This document shows positions 1 to 5,423 of a stretch of DNA of 8,702 nt, piece after piece. The DNA comes from Actinomycetes bacterium. GTDB lineage: Bacteria > Actinomycetota > Acidimicrobiia > Acidimicrobiales > Ilumatobacteraceae. A model generated the notes under the pieces. That model was given only the letters and a program-made list of their open reading frames with translations, searched no databases and was not told the origin of the DNA. The stretch covers positions 1-8,702 of the forward strand of contig JAEZFY010000156.1 of NCBI GenBank assembly GCA_023417265.1, in the 5' to 3' direction. A program made the translations under genes and the position numbers. The stretch's first letter is position 1. Every line of letters starts with the position of its first letter.

Positions 1-494
1 GCCTCGTCGTAGAGCGAGTAGTCGCTGACGCCGCGCTTGTTGTAGAGCACCTTGACGTGCGGGTCGCGCACGAGCTGATAGCTGTCGCGGTCGCCGGTGA
101 CGATGACGACCTCGTCGCCGCGATCGACGAGGGCGGTGGTGATCGAGGCGATCAGGTCGTCGGCCTCCCAGCCGGCCAGCTCGACCTGCTGGATGCCGAT
201 CGCCGCGAGCACCTCGCGAACGAGCCCCATCTGCTGGCGCAAGATGTCGGGCGCCGCCGTGCGCTGGGCCTTGTACTCGGGTTGCGCGGTGTGTCGGAAC
301 GTCGGCTCCGGGCGGTCGAAGGCGACGATCACGCCGTCGGGCTGCTGATCGCGCAGCACGTAGATGAGCATCGACGTGAAGCCGAACACGGCGTTGGTGA
401 CCTGCCCACTGGCCGTCGCCATGTCGGGCGGCAGGGCGAAGAACGCCCGGTAGGTCAGCGAGTTGCCGTCGACGAGGAGGACTTTGCGCGTCAT
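1..494 (-). CDS. polA: DNA polymerase I, N-terminal 5' nuclease part (partial, cut by window edge)
   Basis: The first 164 residues of DNA polymerase I are visible; the 3' end lies outside the window. The segment is the 5'-to-3' exonuclease (flap nuclease) domain, which removes RNA primers and displaced strands in replication and repair. It starts MTRKVLLVDGNSLTYRAFFA. The metal-binding acidic residues expected of the family are all present: D9, D60 in AFDRPEPTFR, E110/D112/D113 in WEADDL, and D135/D137 in TGDRDSYQLV. The arch-region Y74-K75 and R78 in PEYKAQR are also there. I chose ATG at 494 because the conserved KVLLVDG strand follows at once. No Shine-Dalgarno sequence is visible; the start lies 16 bases after the pdtaR stop, so translational coupling is plausible. 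Whether the polymerase and proofreading domains are intact cannot be seen here. Confidence 0.95.
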   Translation of the reverse strand, partial: MTRKVLLVDGNSLTYRAFFALPPDMATASGQVTNAVFGFTSMLIYVLRDQQPDGVIVAFDRPEPTFRHTAQPEYKAQRTAAPDILRQQMGLVREVLAAIGIQQVELAGWEADDLIASITTALVDRGDEVVIVTGDRDSYQLVRDPHVKVLYNKRGVSDYSLYDE

Positions 495-510
495 CGTGCC
501 GGCACCGAGC

Positions 511-1092
511 TCACGCCGTCGGCCGCAGCGTGCCGGCGATGATCCGGTCGGCGACGTCGCGCATGCGGGTGCGCTCACTCATCGCCGTGCGCTGGATGAA
601 CCCGAACGCGTCGGACTCGCGCATGCCGCACTCGTCGATCAGGAGACCCTTGGCGCGATCGATCGATTTGCGCGCTTCGAGTTGCTCGCCGAGCGCACTG
701 ATCTCGCCGGACATGTCGCGGAGCTCGCGGAACCGGCCGATCGCGACTTCGATCGCCGGCACGAGGTCGCTCTTCTGGAACGGCTTGACGAGGAACGCCA
801 GGGCGCCCGCGTCGCGCGCCTGCTCGACGATCTCGCGCTGGCTGAAGGCGGTGAGGATCAGCACCGCACTGAGCTTGTCGCGGGTGATCTCGCCGGCCGC
901 CTGGAGGCCGTCCATCCCCGGCATCTTGACGTCGAGGATCGCCAGGTCAGGGCTCAGGTTGCGCACCAGCTCGACCGCCTCGTCGCCGCGACCGGTTTCG
1001 CCGACGACCGTGTAGCCCTCTTCCTCGAGGGTTTCGCGCAGGTCCATGCGGATGATGGCCTCGTCCTCGGCGATGACGACTCGCAAGCTCAT
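511..1092 (-). CDS. pdtaR: ANTAR-domain response regulator, PdtaR type
   Basis: A 193-residue two-domain response regulator. Residues 3-120 form a receiver: the acidic pocket is E9-D10, the phospho-acceptor is D54 in AILDVKMPG, the switch Thr is T81 in LILTAF, and the conserved Lys is K103 in LVKPF. A helical linker at about 121-140 leads into an ANTAR RNA-binding domain (about 140-189) with the typical signatures RAKGLLID, ESDAF and AMSERTRMRDVADRII. Proteins of this family bind paired-hairpin RNA and prevent transcription termination; in mycobacteria PdtaR is phosphorylated by the kinase PdtaS, which is not in this window. Position next to polA resembles the Mycobacterium tuberculosis neighbourhood (Rv1626 near polA Rv1629). 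The ATG at 1092 is chosen because the receiver begins there; the frame stays open upstream, but that part lies within the coiled-coil gene. No Shine-Dalgarno site is visible. Target RNAs cannot be told from this window. Confidence 0.93.
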   Translation of the reverse strand: MSLRVVIAEDEAIIRMDLRETLEEEGYTVVGETGRGDEAVELVRNLSPDLAILDVKMPGMDGLQAAGEITRDKLSAVLILTAFSQREIVEQARDAGALAFLVKPFQKSDLVPAIEVAIGRFRELRDMSGEISALGEQLEARKSIDRAKGLLIDECGMRESDAFGFIQRTAMSERTRMRDVADRIIAGTLRPTA

Positions 1093-1117
1093 TGGGGTCG
1101 ATTCTGGCAGACGCAGA

Positions 1118-1408
1118 TCAGTTCGCACCCGTGAGCTTGTCGAGCAGCGCGTCCTGCCGGGCTTCCAGTTCGGCGATCTGGGCGCGGACGTGCTGGCGAT
1201 GGCGTTCGATCGCGGCCGCGTGCTTGCGCGCCTCGTTGGCTTCTTGAGCGGCGCCGGGGGTCTCCGAAACAAGTGCCCGCAGCTCGGTGTCGGCGGCATC
1301 GTCGGCGAACACCGAAACCTGCTCGTTGAGCTGGGCCAGCTCGGTGCGCAGCGCCTTGAGCCGCGCCGCGTTCTGCTCCAACCGCCGCTCCGTCAACCAC
1401 GATCCCAT
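1118..1408 (-). CDS. small coiled-coil protein of unknown function
   Basis: A 96-residue hydrophilic protein that I do not recognise. It is rich in Ala, Glu, Leu, Arg and Gln with no signal peptide or membrane segment. Two helical stretches with heptad-like Leu/Ala spacing are seen at about residues 5-35 (ERRLEQNAARLKALRTELAQ) and 52-93 (ending AQIAELEARQDALLDKLTGA), separated by a short acidic segment DDAADTE, which suggests a cytoplasmic helical-hairpin or oligomeric coiled coil. It is the first gene of a likely three-gene minus-strand unit with pdtaR (25 bases on) and polA. A TAGGCT box ends 6 bases before its ATG and no Shine-Dalgarno site is seen, so the mRNA may be leaderless. Codon bias fits its neighbours, with G/C strongly preferred at third positions. 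A role linked to PdtaR is possible from position alone and is unproven. Confidence 0.8.
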   Translation of the reverse strand: MGSWLTERRLEQNAARLKALRTELAQLNEQVSVFADDAADTELRALVSETPGAAQEANEARKHAAAIERHRQHVRAQIAELEARQDALLDKLTGAN

Positions 1409-1414
1409 CGGCGC

Positions 1415-1420
1415 AGCCTA
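1415..1420 (-). promoter_or_regulatory. -10 box (TAGGCT) of the coiled-coil/pdtaR/polA unit
   Basis: TAGGCT on the minus strand fits the actinobacterial TANNNT -10 consensus. Six bases separate it from the ATG at 1408, so transcription would start at about the A of ATG, giving a leaderless mRNA. No clear -35 box is visible. The same arrangement recurs at three other genes in the window, which raises confidence. Confidence 0.55.
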
Positions 1421-1491
1421 GAAGCCGCCGCGCGAGGGCGCGCGGGCCAGGGTTGCAGCGATCGGCCGAAGGCGTGCGGGGCTGCTGCCGC

Positions 1492-1497
1492 TACTCT
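1492..1497 (+). promoter_or_regulatory. -10 box (TACTCT) of the tRNA gene
   Basis: TACTCT lies 9 bases before the first base of the tRNA, so a transcript starting 7 bases downstream would carry a leader of only a few bases for RNase P to remove. No convincing -35 box is visible. This site and the minus-strand box at 1415-1420 make the 98-base gap 1409-1506 a divergent promoter region. Confidence 0.45.
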
Positions 1498-1506
1498 GAC
1501 GGCCGC

Positions 1507-1580
1507 GCCCCGGTCGCTCAACCGGCAGAAGCAGCGGTCTCAAACACCGTCCAGTGTGGGTTCGAATCCCACCCGGGGCA
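1507..1580 (+). tRNA. tRNA with CAA (Leu) anticodon and an unusually short variable region
   Basis: A 74-base cloverleaf without encoded CCA. The 7-bp acceptor stem pairs 1507-1513 (GCCCCGG) with 1573-1579 (CCGGGGC), and the discriminator is A1580. The D arm is GCT/AGC (1516-1518 with 1530-1532) with C1519 opposite A1529, and G18-G19 at 1524-1525. The anticodon stem is 1534-1538 with 1546-1550, including one G-U pair. The loop CTCAAAC (1539-1545) puts CAA at 1541-1543, reading UUG. The variable region is only CCAGT (1551-1555). The T stem is GTGGG/CCCAC with loop TTCGAAT. Tertiary pairs fit: T8-A14, A15-T48, T54-A58. The 3-bp D stem with an unpaired 13/22 position, the GGCAGA D loop and A73 all resemble tRNA-Leu, but tRNA-Leu should have a long variable arm. 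A promoter box lies just upstream, arguing against a dead gene. The amino acid charged is therefore uncertain. Confidence 0.85.
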
Positions 1581-1589
1581 CGCACCACG

Positions 1590-1615
1590 TCAACGCGAGA
1601 GGTCTCAACGCGAGA
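1590..1615. repeat. 11-bp direct repeat between the tRNA and the L,D-transpeptidase stop
   Basis: TCAACGCGAGA occurs at 1590-1600 and again at 1605-1615, separated by GGTC. The stretch also holds the small inverted repeat GAGA-GG-TCTC (1597-1606) and outer 5-base arms ACGTC/GACGT (1587-1591 and 1614-1618). It fills the 37-base gap between two convergent genes and may serve as a weak transcription end, but there is no T run. No function can be assigned. Confidence 0.5.
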
Positions 1616-1617
1616 CG

Positions 1618-2787
1618 TCAGCGCGGGATGTACGTGCCCTGCACGGTGACGGTGACGTTGATGCGGTCGCGGTTCTCGATGACGCCGCCGGCGTCGCCGA
1701 GGCCGAGCCAGCCGACCAACAGGTCCTGATGCTCCACGCGAAGCCGGGCGCAACCCTTGCTCTGCGGTGAGGTCGGCACGTTGTTGGCACCGTGGATCGC
1801 CTGCCCACGGTCGAAGTAGAGCGGCTTGTACATGTTCCCGTTGAGCGGATTGTCCTCGGCCGCCGGGTAGGTGAGGCTGTTGTGCCAGCCGCCGTTGTGC
1901 AGCGCCGGGTTGAACTTGAACGCTCGCGAACGACGCTGGTCACGGGTCTCGTAGCCCGGCTCGCCGGTCGAGGTCGGGAACACGAACACGAGCCGGCCGG
2001 TGCCCTCGCCGACGAACATGATCTGGCACGTCCGGTCGATCAGGATCCAGCGCTCCGACAGGATCGCTTCGGTGAACGGGATCGCGATTCCCGTCGCCGC
2101 CATCAGCAACTGCTCCTCTGCACTGCCGGCGACCATGTCGGCGGTGCTCACGGGCAGCCCGGCGGACAGCCGGAACGCGCACAACCGCTGCCGCGTCACC
2201 GGGCCGGAGATGCCATCGACGAGCAGTTCGCGGATGCCGTAGCCGGCGAACAGTTCGTTGAGCTTGGTCTGCTGCGCCGACACCTCCCGGCGCACGAGCA
2301 CCGCGTTGCGTTCGGTGCGCGTCTCTCCGGTGATGTCGTTGAGGCCGTTGTCGACGCAGACATCGAGCAGTTGCTCGGGCACGATCACGTCGTCGGCGAG
2401 GCCGTTCTCGGCCTGGATCGTCTCGATATCGACGGTGTCGTCGTCGAACCGCGACACGATCGCCAGGAGCGAGTCGCCGGGCTGCACCTGCACGACACAC
2501 GCCGCGTCGTAGACGTCGAGCGGCACGGTCGTGGTGGTGGTCGTGCTGGTGGTCGTCGTGCTGGTGGTCGTCGTGCTGGTCGTGCTGGCGGGCAGGCTCG
2601 ACGACGTCGTCGTCGCCGCCGGCGTCACGGTCGGGACGGAGGGATGGGTCGACGGCGCGGCGGTGAGCGAGACCGGCACGCCGGTTACCGGTGCGCCGGC
2701 GTCGGCGCGCGGGTCGGCTGGTCGCGTGCACGCGGCCGCCAAGAGGGCGAGTGCGCCGACCAGCGGGGGCGCCCAGCGTCTGCTCAC
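1618..2787 (-). CDS. LysM-containing lipoprotein L,D-transpeptidase (YkuD domain)
   Basis: A 389-residue cell-envelope enzyme predicted to form 3-3 cross-links in peptidoglycan or to attach proteins to it. A lipoprotein signal runs from VSRRW through the hydrophobic PLVGALALLAAA to C20. A disordered Pro/Thr/Ser linker (about 25-90) ends in TTTTS repeats. A LysM domain follows (about 97-144, VQVQPGDSLLAIVSRF), bracketed by C97 and C144, which could form a disulfide outside the cell. A peptidoglycan-binding-like segment (about 176-225) carries DGISGPVTRQRL. The YkuD catalytic domain (about 245-370) has H332-G and S-K-G-C346-A-R, matching the family HG...S.GC.R motif with Cys as nucleophile. I chose GTG at 2787: it begins the signal peptide directly and sits 7 bases after a TACCGT box. 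An in-frame ATG at 2877 would add 30 residues ahead of the signal. C203 and C254 may also pair. The gene is divergent from the ycaQ-like gene. Confidence 0.9.
   Translation of the reverse strand: MSRRWAPPLVGALALLAAACTRPADPRADAGAPVTGVPVSLTAAPSTHPSVPTVTPAATTTSSSLPASTTSTTTTSTTTTSTTTTTTVPLDVYDAACVVQVQPGDSLLAIVSRFDDDTVDIETIQAENGLADDVIVPEQLLDVCVDNGLNDITGETRTERNAVLVRREVSAQQTKLNELFAGYGIRELLVDGISGPVTRQRLCAFRLSAGLPVSTADMVAGSAEEQLLMAATGIAIPFTEAILSERWILIDRTCQIMFVGEGTGRLVFVFPTSTGEPGYETRDQRRSRAFKFNPALHNGGWHNSLTYPAAEDNPLNGNMYKPLYFDRGQAIHGANNVPTSPQSKGCARLRVEHQDLLVGWLGLGDAGGVIENRDRINVTVTVQGTYIPR
2541..2580. repeat. 15-bp tandem repeat coding for the Thr/Ser linker
   Basis: The 15-bp unit TCGTGCTGGTGGTCG occurs at 2541-2555 and 2556-2570, with a partial copy at 2571-2580, inside the L,D-transpeptidase gene. 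Each unit codes for five residues of the TTTTS linker on the minus strand. As the period is a multiple of three, slippage would change linker length without breaking the frame. Confidence 0.8.
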
Positions 2788-2794
2788 CGAGGCG

Positions 2795-2800
2795 ACGGTA
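2795..2800 (-). promoter_or_regulatory. -10 box (TACCGT) of the L,D-transpeptidase gene
   Basis: TACCGT on the minus strand fits TANNNT and lies 7 bases before the GTG at 2787. Transcription would then start at or next to the start codon, giving a leaderless mRNA. This spacing also supports GTG 2787 as the true start, because the ATG at 2877 would be upstream of the transcript. No -35 box is clear. Confidence 0.5.
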
Positions 2801-2925
2801 CCGGTCGCGACCGTGCCGGTGCGGGCACCACTGCCGTGACGTACGTCGCGATACCGATCACCCGGGTCGGGGATCACGCGGCGGGCGGCGACGAATCAGG
2901 ACACCCGGCGCCCTGCATCTCGGTC

Positions 2926-2931
2926 TACGGT
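2926..2931 (+). promoter_or_regulatory. -10 box (TACGGT) of the ycaQ-like gene
   Basis: TACGGT fits TANNNT and is followed by 7 bases and then the ATG at 2939, again a leaderless layout. The competing GTG at 2930 overlaps the box and would not be on such a transcript. The 151 bases between the two divergent genes (2788-2938) hold this box, the TACCGT box on the other strand and two GATCAC direct repeats (about 2858-2863 and 2873-2878); nothing else stands out. Confidence 0.55.
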
Positions 2932-2938
2932 GCCGCCG

Positions 2939-4168
2939 ATGCCCGACGCCGTGCGGATCTCGAAAGACGAGGCCCGGCGGGCCGCGCTCACCGCCCAGGG
3001 CTTCGACCGCAAGCGCCCGAAGCAGCCCACCCGGAAACACCTGACGCGCATGTTCGACGACGTCGGCACGGTGCAGATCGACACCGTCAACGTGCTCGTC
3101 CGGGCCCACGAGATGACCGTGTTCAGCCGGCTCGGCCCCTACCCGCGGGGTTGGCTCGACCGCGCCGTCGCCGACGGCGAGCTGTTCGAGTACTTCGCCC
3201 ACGGAACGTCGTACATCCCGACCAAGCACCAACACCTCCACCGCTGGCGGCAGTCGGCGTACGGCGGCGACCCGAGCCCGCGCAGCATCGCCGCGCGCAA
3301 GCCCGAGGTCGTCGCCAGCATGTTGTCGCAGGTCAAGCGCAAGGGACCGCTGCACCTGGGCGACGTCGAGGGGCGGGTCAAGAAGAAGAACGCCGAATGG
3401 TGGGACTGGGACGACGCCAAGCAGGCACTCGAGCATCTGTTCGTCAGCGGCCAGGTAGCCGTCACCCGGCGCCCCGACTTCGGCAAGCTGTTCGACCTCC
3501 CCGAACGGGTGCTTCCGGCCGAGGCGTTGGCCGTTCCCACGCCACCGCCGGCGGAGGCCCGCAAGGAACTCGCCTACCAGGCGGCGCGCGCGCTCGGGGT
3601 CGGCACCGTCCAGGAGATCGCCTACTCGCACTGGCAGCGCACGGCGACGGTACGCCCGATGATCAACGAACTGGTCGAGGACGGGCGGCTCGTCAAGGCC
3701 GAGGTGGAGGGCTGGCGGCAACCCGGCTTCGTGCACCCCGAGGTGCTCGAACGGGCCCCCAAGACGTTCAGCGGGTGCGCCCTCGTCGGACCGTTCGACC
3801 CGCTGATGTGGTTCCGCGAACGGATCGCCAGGGTCTTCGACTTCGACTACACGCTGGAGATCTTCGTACCGGCCGCCAAGCGCGTGTGGGGCTACTACGT
3901 CTACCCGTTCCTGTACAACGGCCACTTCGCCGCCCGCGTCGATCTCAAAGCTGACCGCCAAGCGAGCACGCTGCGCGTCCAGGCCGCCTACATCGAGCCC
4001 GATCTCGACAATCCCCACGACCAGCCCGAGATCGCCGAAGCGCTGCTCGCCGAGCTACGTCGGGTCGCGGCATGGCTCGGACTCGAACGCGTCGGCGCCG
4101 TCGACAAGGGCAACCTGGCCGGTGCGCTGCACCGCCTCGGAGCCGAGCAACTGGCCGGCGCGGCGTGA
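2939..4168 (+). CDS. ycaQ: YcaQ/AlkX-type DNA glycosylase (winged-helix, DUF1006/HTH_42 family)
   Basis: A 409-residue protein, almost the same length as Escherichia coli YcaQ (410). Proteins of this family are winged-helix DNA glycosylases that unhook interstrand cross-links made by nitrogen mustards and remove bulky alkylated bases. The catalytic signature of the YcaQ branch, Q-(hydrophobic)-D, is present as Q46-I47-D48 within VGTVQIDTVNVLVRAHEMT; the AlkZ branch has Q-x-Q instead. Other family hallmarks are FEYFAHGTSYIP (about 84-95), the stretch from GPFDPLMWFRER (about 285) to VFDFDYTLEIFVPAAKRVWG, GYYVYPFLYNG and ARVDLKADR. The ATG at 2939 is chosen because it lies 7 bases after a TACGGT box; a GTG at 2930 is in frame but less likely. 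The gene stands alone between the divergent L,D-transpeptidase gene and the fab cluster, which has its own promoter 49 bases on. The precise substrate in this organism is unknown. Confidence 0.9.
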   Translation: MPDAVRISKDEARRAALTAQGFDRKRPKQPTRKHLTRMFDDVGTVQIDTVNVLVRAHEMTVFSRLGPYPRGWLDRAVADGELFEYFAHGTSYIPTKHQHLHRWRQSAYGGDPSPRSIAARKPEVVASMLSQVKRKGPLHLGDVEGRVKKKNAEWWDWDDAKQALEHLFVSGQVAVTRRPDFGKLFDLPERVLPAEALAVPTPPPAEARKELAYQAARALGVGTVQEIAYSHWQRTATVRPMINELVEDGRLVKAEVEGWRQPGFVHPEVLERAPKTFSGCALVGPFDPLMWFRERIARVFDFDYTLEIFVPAAKRVWGYYVYPFLYNGHFAARVDLKADRQASTLRVQAAYIEPDLDNPHDQPEIAEALLAELRRVAAWLGLERVGAVDKGNLAGALHRLGAEQLAGAA

Positions 4169-4174
4169 CCGGCC

Positions 4175-4196
4175 CCTGTGAACGGTTACTCACGGG
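4175..4196. promoter_or_regulatory. operator-like inverted repeat at the fabD promoter
   Basis: The arms CCTGTGA (4175-4181) and TCACGGG (4190-4196) pair at 6 of 7 positions (the seventh is a G-T), separated by 8 bases. The repeat covers the place where the -35 element would fall for the TAGGGT box at 4205-4210, so a bound repressor or activator could control the fab cluster. As RNA it could also be a weak hairpin ending ycaQ transcription, though no T run follows. Confidence 0.4.
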
Positions 4197-4204
4197 TAGG
4201 CGAT

Positions 4205-4210
4205 TAGGGT
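4205..4210 (+). promoter_or_regulatory. -10 box (TAGGGT) of the fab cluster
   Basis: TAGGGT fits TANNNT and is followed by 7 bases and the ATG at 4218. There is no Shine-Dalgarno sequence before fabD, whereas fabH and acpP inside the cluster have one, which fits a leaderless first gene. It also rules against the GTG at 4209, which overlaps the box. Confidence 0.6.
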
Positions 4211-4217
4211 GCGCGCA

Positions 4218-5390
4218 ATGCTCGCGTTCATGTTCCCCGGCCAGGGGTCACAACGCCCAGGGATGGGGCGGCCGTGGGTCGATCACGACAGCTGGGAACT
4301 GGTCGGCGAGGCCAGCGAAGTGGCCGGTCGCGATGTCGCCTATCTGCTCCTCGACGCCGACGCCGACGAGCTGAAGGACACCCGCAACGCCCAGCTGACG
4401 ACGTTCGTGTCGAGCCTGATGGTGCTCGACGCGGTCGAGCGGCTCGGCGTCGAGGCGAGCTTCTGCGCCGGCCACAGCCTCGGCGAGTACACCGCCCTGG
4501 CCGCCACGGGCGCGCTCGGCTTCGACGAAGGCGTCGTGCTCGTCAGCGAACGCGCCAACGCCATGCACGAAGCCGGGATGGCCAACCCGGGCACGATGGC
4601 GGCGGTGCTCGGGCTCGACGACGACCAGGTCGAGGTGGCCTGCAATCTCGCCGCCGATGACGTGTGGGTCGCCAACTTCAACGCCCCTGGCCAAGTCGTG
4701 ATCGCCGGTTCACCCGACGGGGTCGAAGCGGCCGGGAAGCACGCCAAGGAGCTCGGCGCCAAGAAGGTCATGCCGCTGCCCGTGTCGGGCGCGTTCCACA
4801 CGAACTACATGGCCGCTGCCCGCGAGCGTCTGCGCGAGGCCATCGGTGCGGCCGACATCCGCGACGCCGAGATCCCCGTCGTGTCGAACGTCGACGCCGC
4901 CCCGCACGCCCGCGGCGATCAGTGGGGCGCGTTGTTGTCCGCCCAGCTCGCCAGCCCGGTGCGTTGGAAGCATTGCCTGCTCACGCTGTCGAGCCTCGGC
5001 GTCACCGACTTCGCCGAGCTCGGTCCGGGCGGTGTGCTCACCGGCATGGCCAAGCGCACGATCGACGGGGCCCGCACGATCTCGGTCGCCACCCCGGACG
5101 ACCTCGACAAGTTCATCGGCTGGGTGGCTGGTGACGCGAGCGCGCTCGCCGCGCCGCTCGAAGGTGAGCATCTGTTCGGCCTGGAACGGCTCGTCGTCTC
5201 CCCCGCCGCGGGCATCTTCACGCCGGCCGGCTGCGCCGCCGGCGACCTGATCGACGTCGGCACGCTGCTGGGGATGGTCGGCGAGCACGAGGTCCGCTCG
5301 CCGTTCCGCGGCGTCCTGCAGAGCTTCATCGCCGTCGACACCGAACGACTGACACCGCGCCAGCCGGTTGCCTGGCTGCGCACCGACTGA
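4218..5390 (+). CDS. fabD: malonyl-CoA:ACP transacylase with extra C-terminal biotinyl/lipoyl-like domain
   Basis: A 390-residue FabD, clearly longer than the usual 300-315. It moves malonyl from CoA to ACP to supply fatty-acid elongation. The start MLAFMFPGQGSQRPGMG is typical. The active-site Ser is S87 in GHSLGEY, the malonyl-binding Arg is R112, the catalytic His is H194 in GAFHTNYM, and Q243 lies in QLASPVRW. The FabD fold ends near residue 305-315. The remaining 75 or so residues contain VVSPAAGIFTPAG, AAGDLIDVGTLLGMVG, EVRSPFRGVLQSFIAV and LTPRQPVAWLR, a pattern like a biotinyl/lipoyl half-barrel pair. The hairpin that normally holds AMKM is shortened and has no Lys, so the domain cannot be biotinylated there. 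ATG 4218 is chosen over GTG 4209 from the promoter spacing. It is the first gene of the fab cluster; fabH follows after 33 bases. The FabD role is sure; the tail reading is an inference. Confidence 0.95.
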   Translation: MLAFMFPGQGSQRPGMGRPWVDHDSWELVGEASEVAGRDVAYLLLDADADELKDTRNAQLTTFVSSLMVLDAVERLGVEASFCAGHSLGEYTALAATGALGFDEGVVLVSERANAMHEAGMANPGTMAAVLGLDDDQVEVACNLAADDVWVANFNAPGQVVIAGSPDGVEAAGKHAKELGAKKVMPLPVSGAFHTNYMAAARERLREAIGAADIRDAEIPVVSNVDAAPHARGDQWGALLSAQLASPVRWKHCLLTLSSLGVTDFAELGPGGVLTGMAKRTIDGARTISVATPDDLDKFIGWVAGDASALAAPLEGEHLFGLERLVVSPAAGIFTPAGCAAGDLIDVGTLLGMVGEHEVRSPFRGVLQSFIAVDTERLTPRQPVAWLRTD

Positions 5391-5411
5391 CCGGCCCCGC
5401 CGCGACCACAC

Positions 5412-5415
5412 GGAG
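5412..5415 (+). promoter_or_regulatory. Shine-Dalgarno site of fabH
   Basis: GGAG lies 8 bases before the ATG at 5424 and supports that start. The same GGAGAATC string precedes acpP, so the internal cluster genes use classical ribosome binding while fabD does not. Confidence 0.75.
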
Positions 5416-5423
5416 AATCGAAC

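Noticed and set aside
57..542. Open frames on the plus strand over the polA and pdtaR region
   Set aside because: The minus strand codes for the clear 5' nuclease and response-regulator domains; the plus frames show no recognisable protein.
1507..1580. Reading the tRNA as tRNA-Trp(CCA) or tRNA-Arg because of the similar GGTCTC anticodon arm
   Set aside because: The 7-base loop CTCAAAC with T at position 33 places CAA, not CCA or an Arg anticodon, at 34-36, and the discriminator and D arm fit Leu better.
2788..2877. N-terminal extension of the L,D-transpeptidase to ATG 2877
   Set aside because: It would put 30 polar residues ahead of the lipoprotein signal peptide and would begin upstream of the TACCGT -10 box.
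1792..3954. A 720-codon open frame on the plus strand
   Set aside because: It runs antisense to the L,D-transpeptidase and then out of frame through the ycaQ-like gene. Its product is Arg/Gly-rich with no known motif, as expected for high-GC shadow frames.
4209..4217. GTG at 4209 as fabD start
   Set aside because: It overlaps the TAGGGT -10 box; MLAFMFPGQGSQ from ATG 4218 matches the family start.
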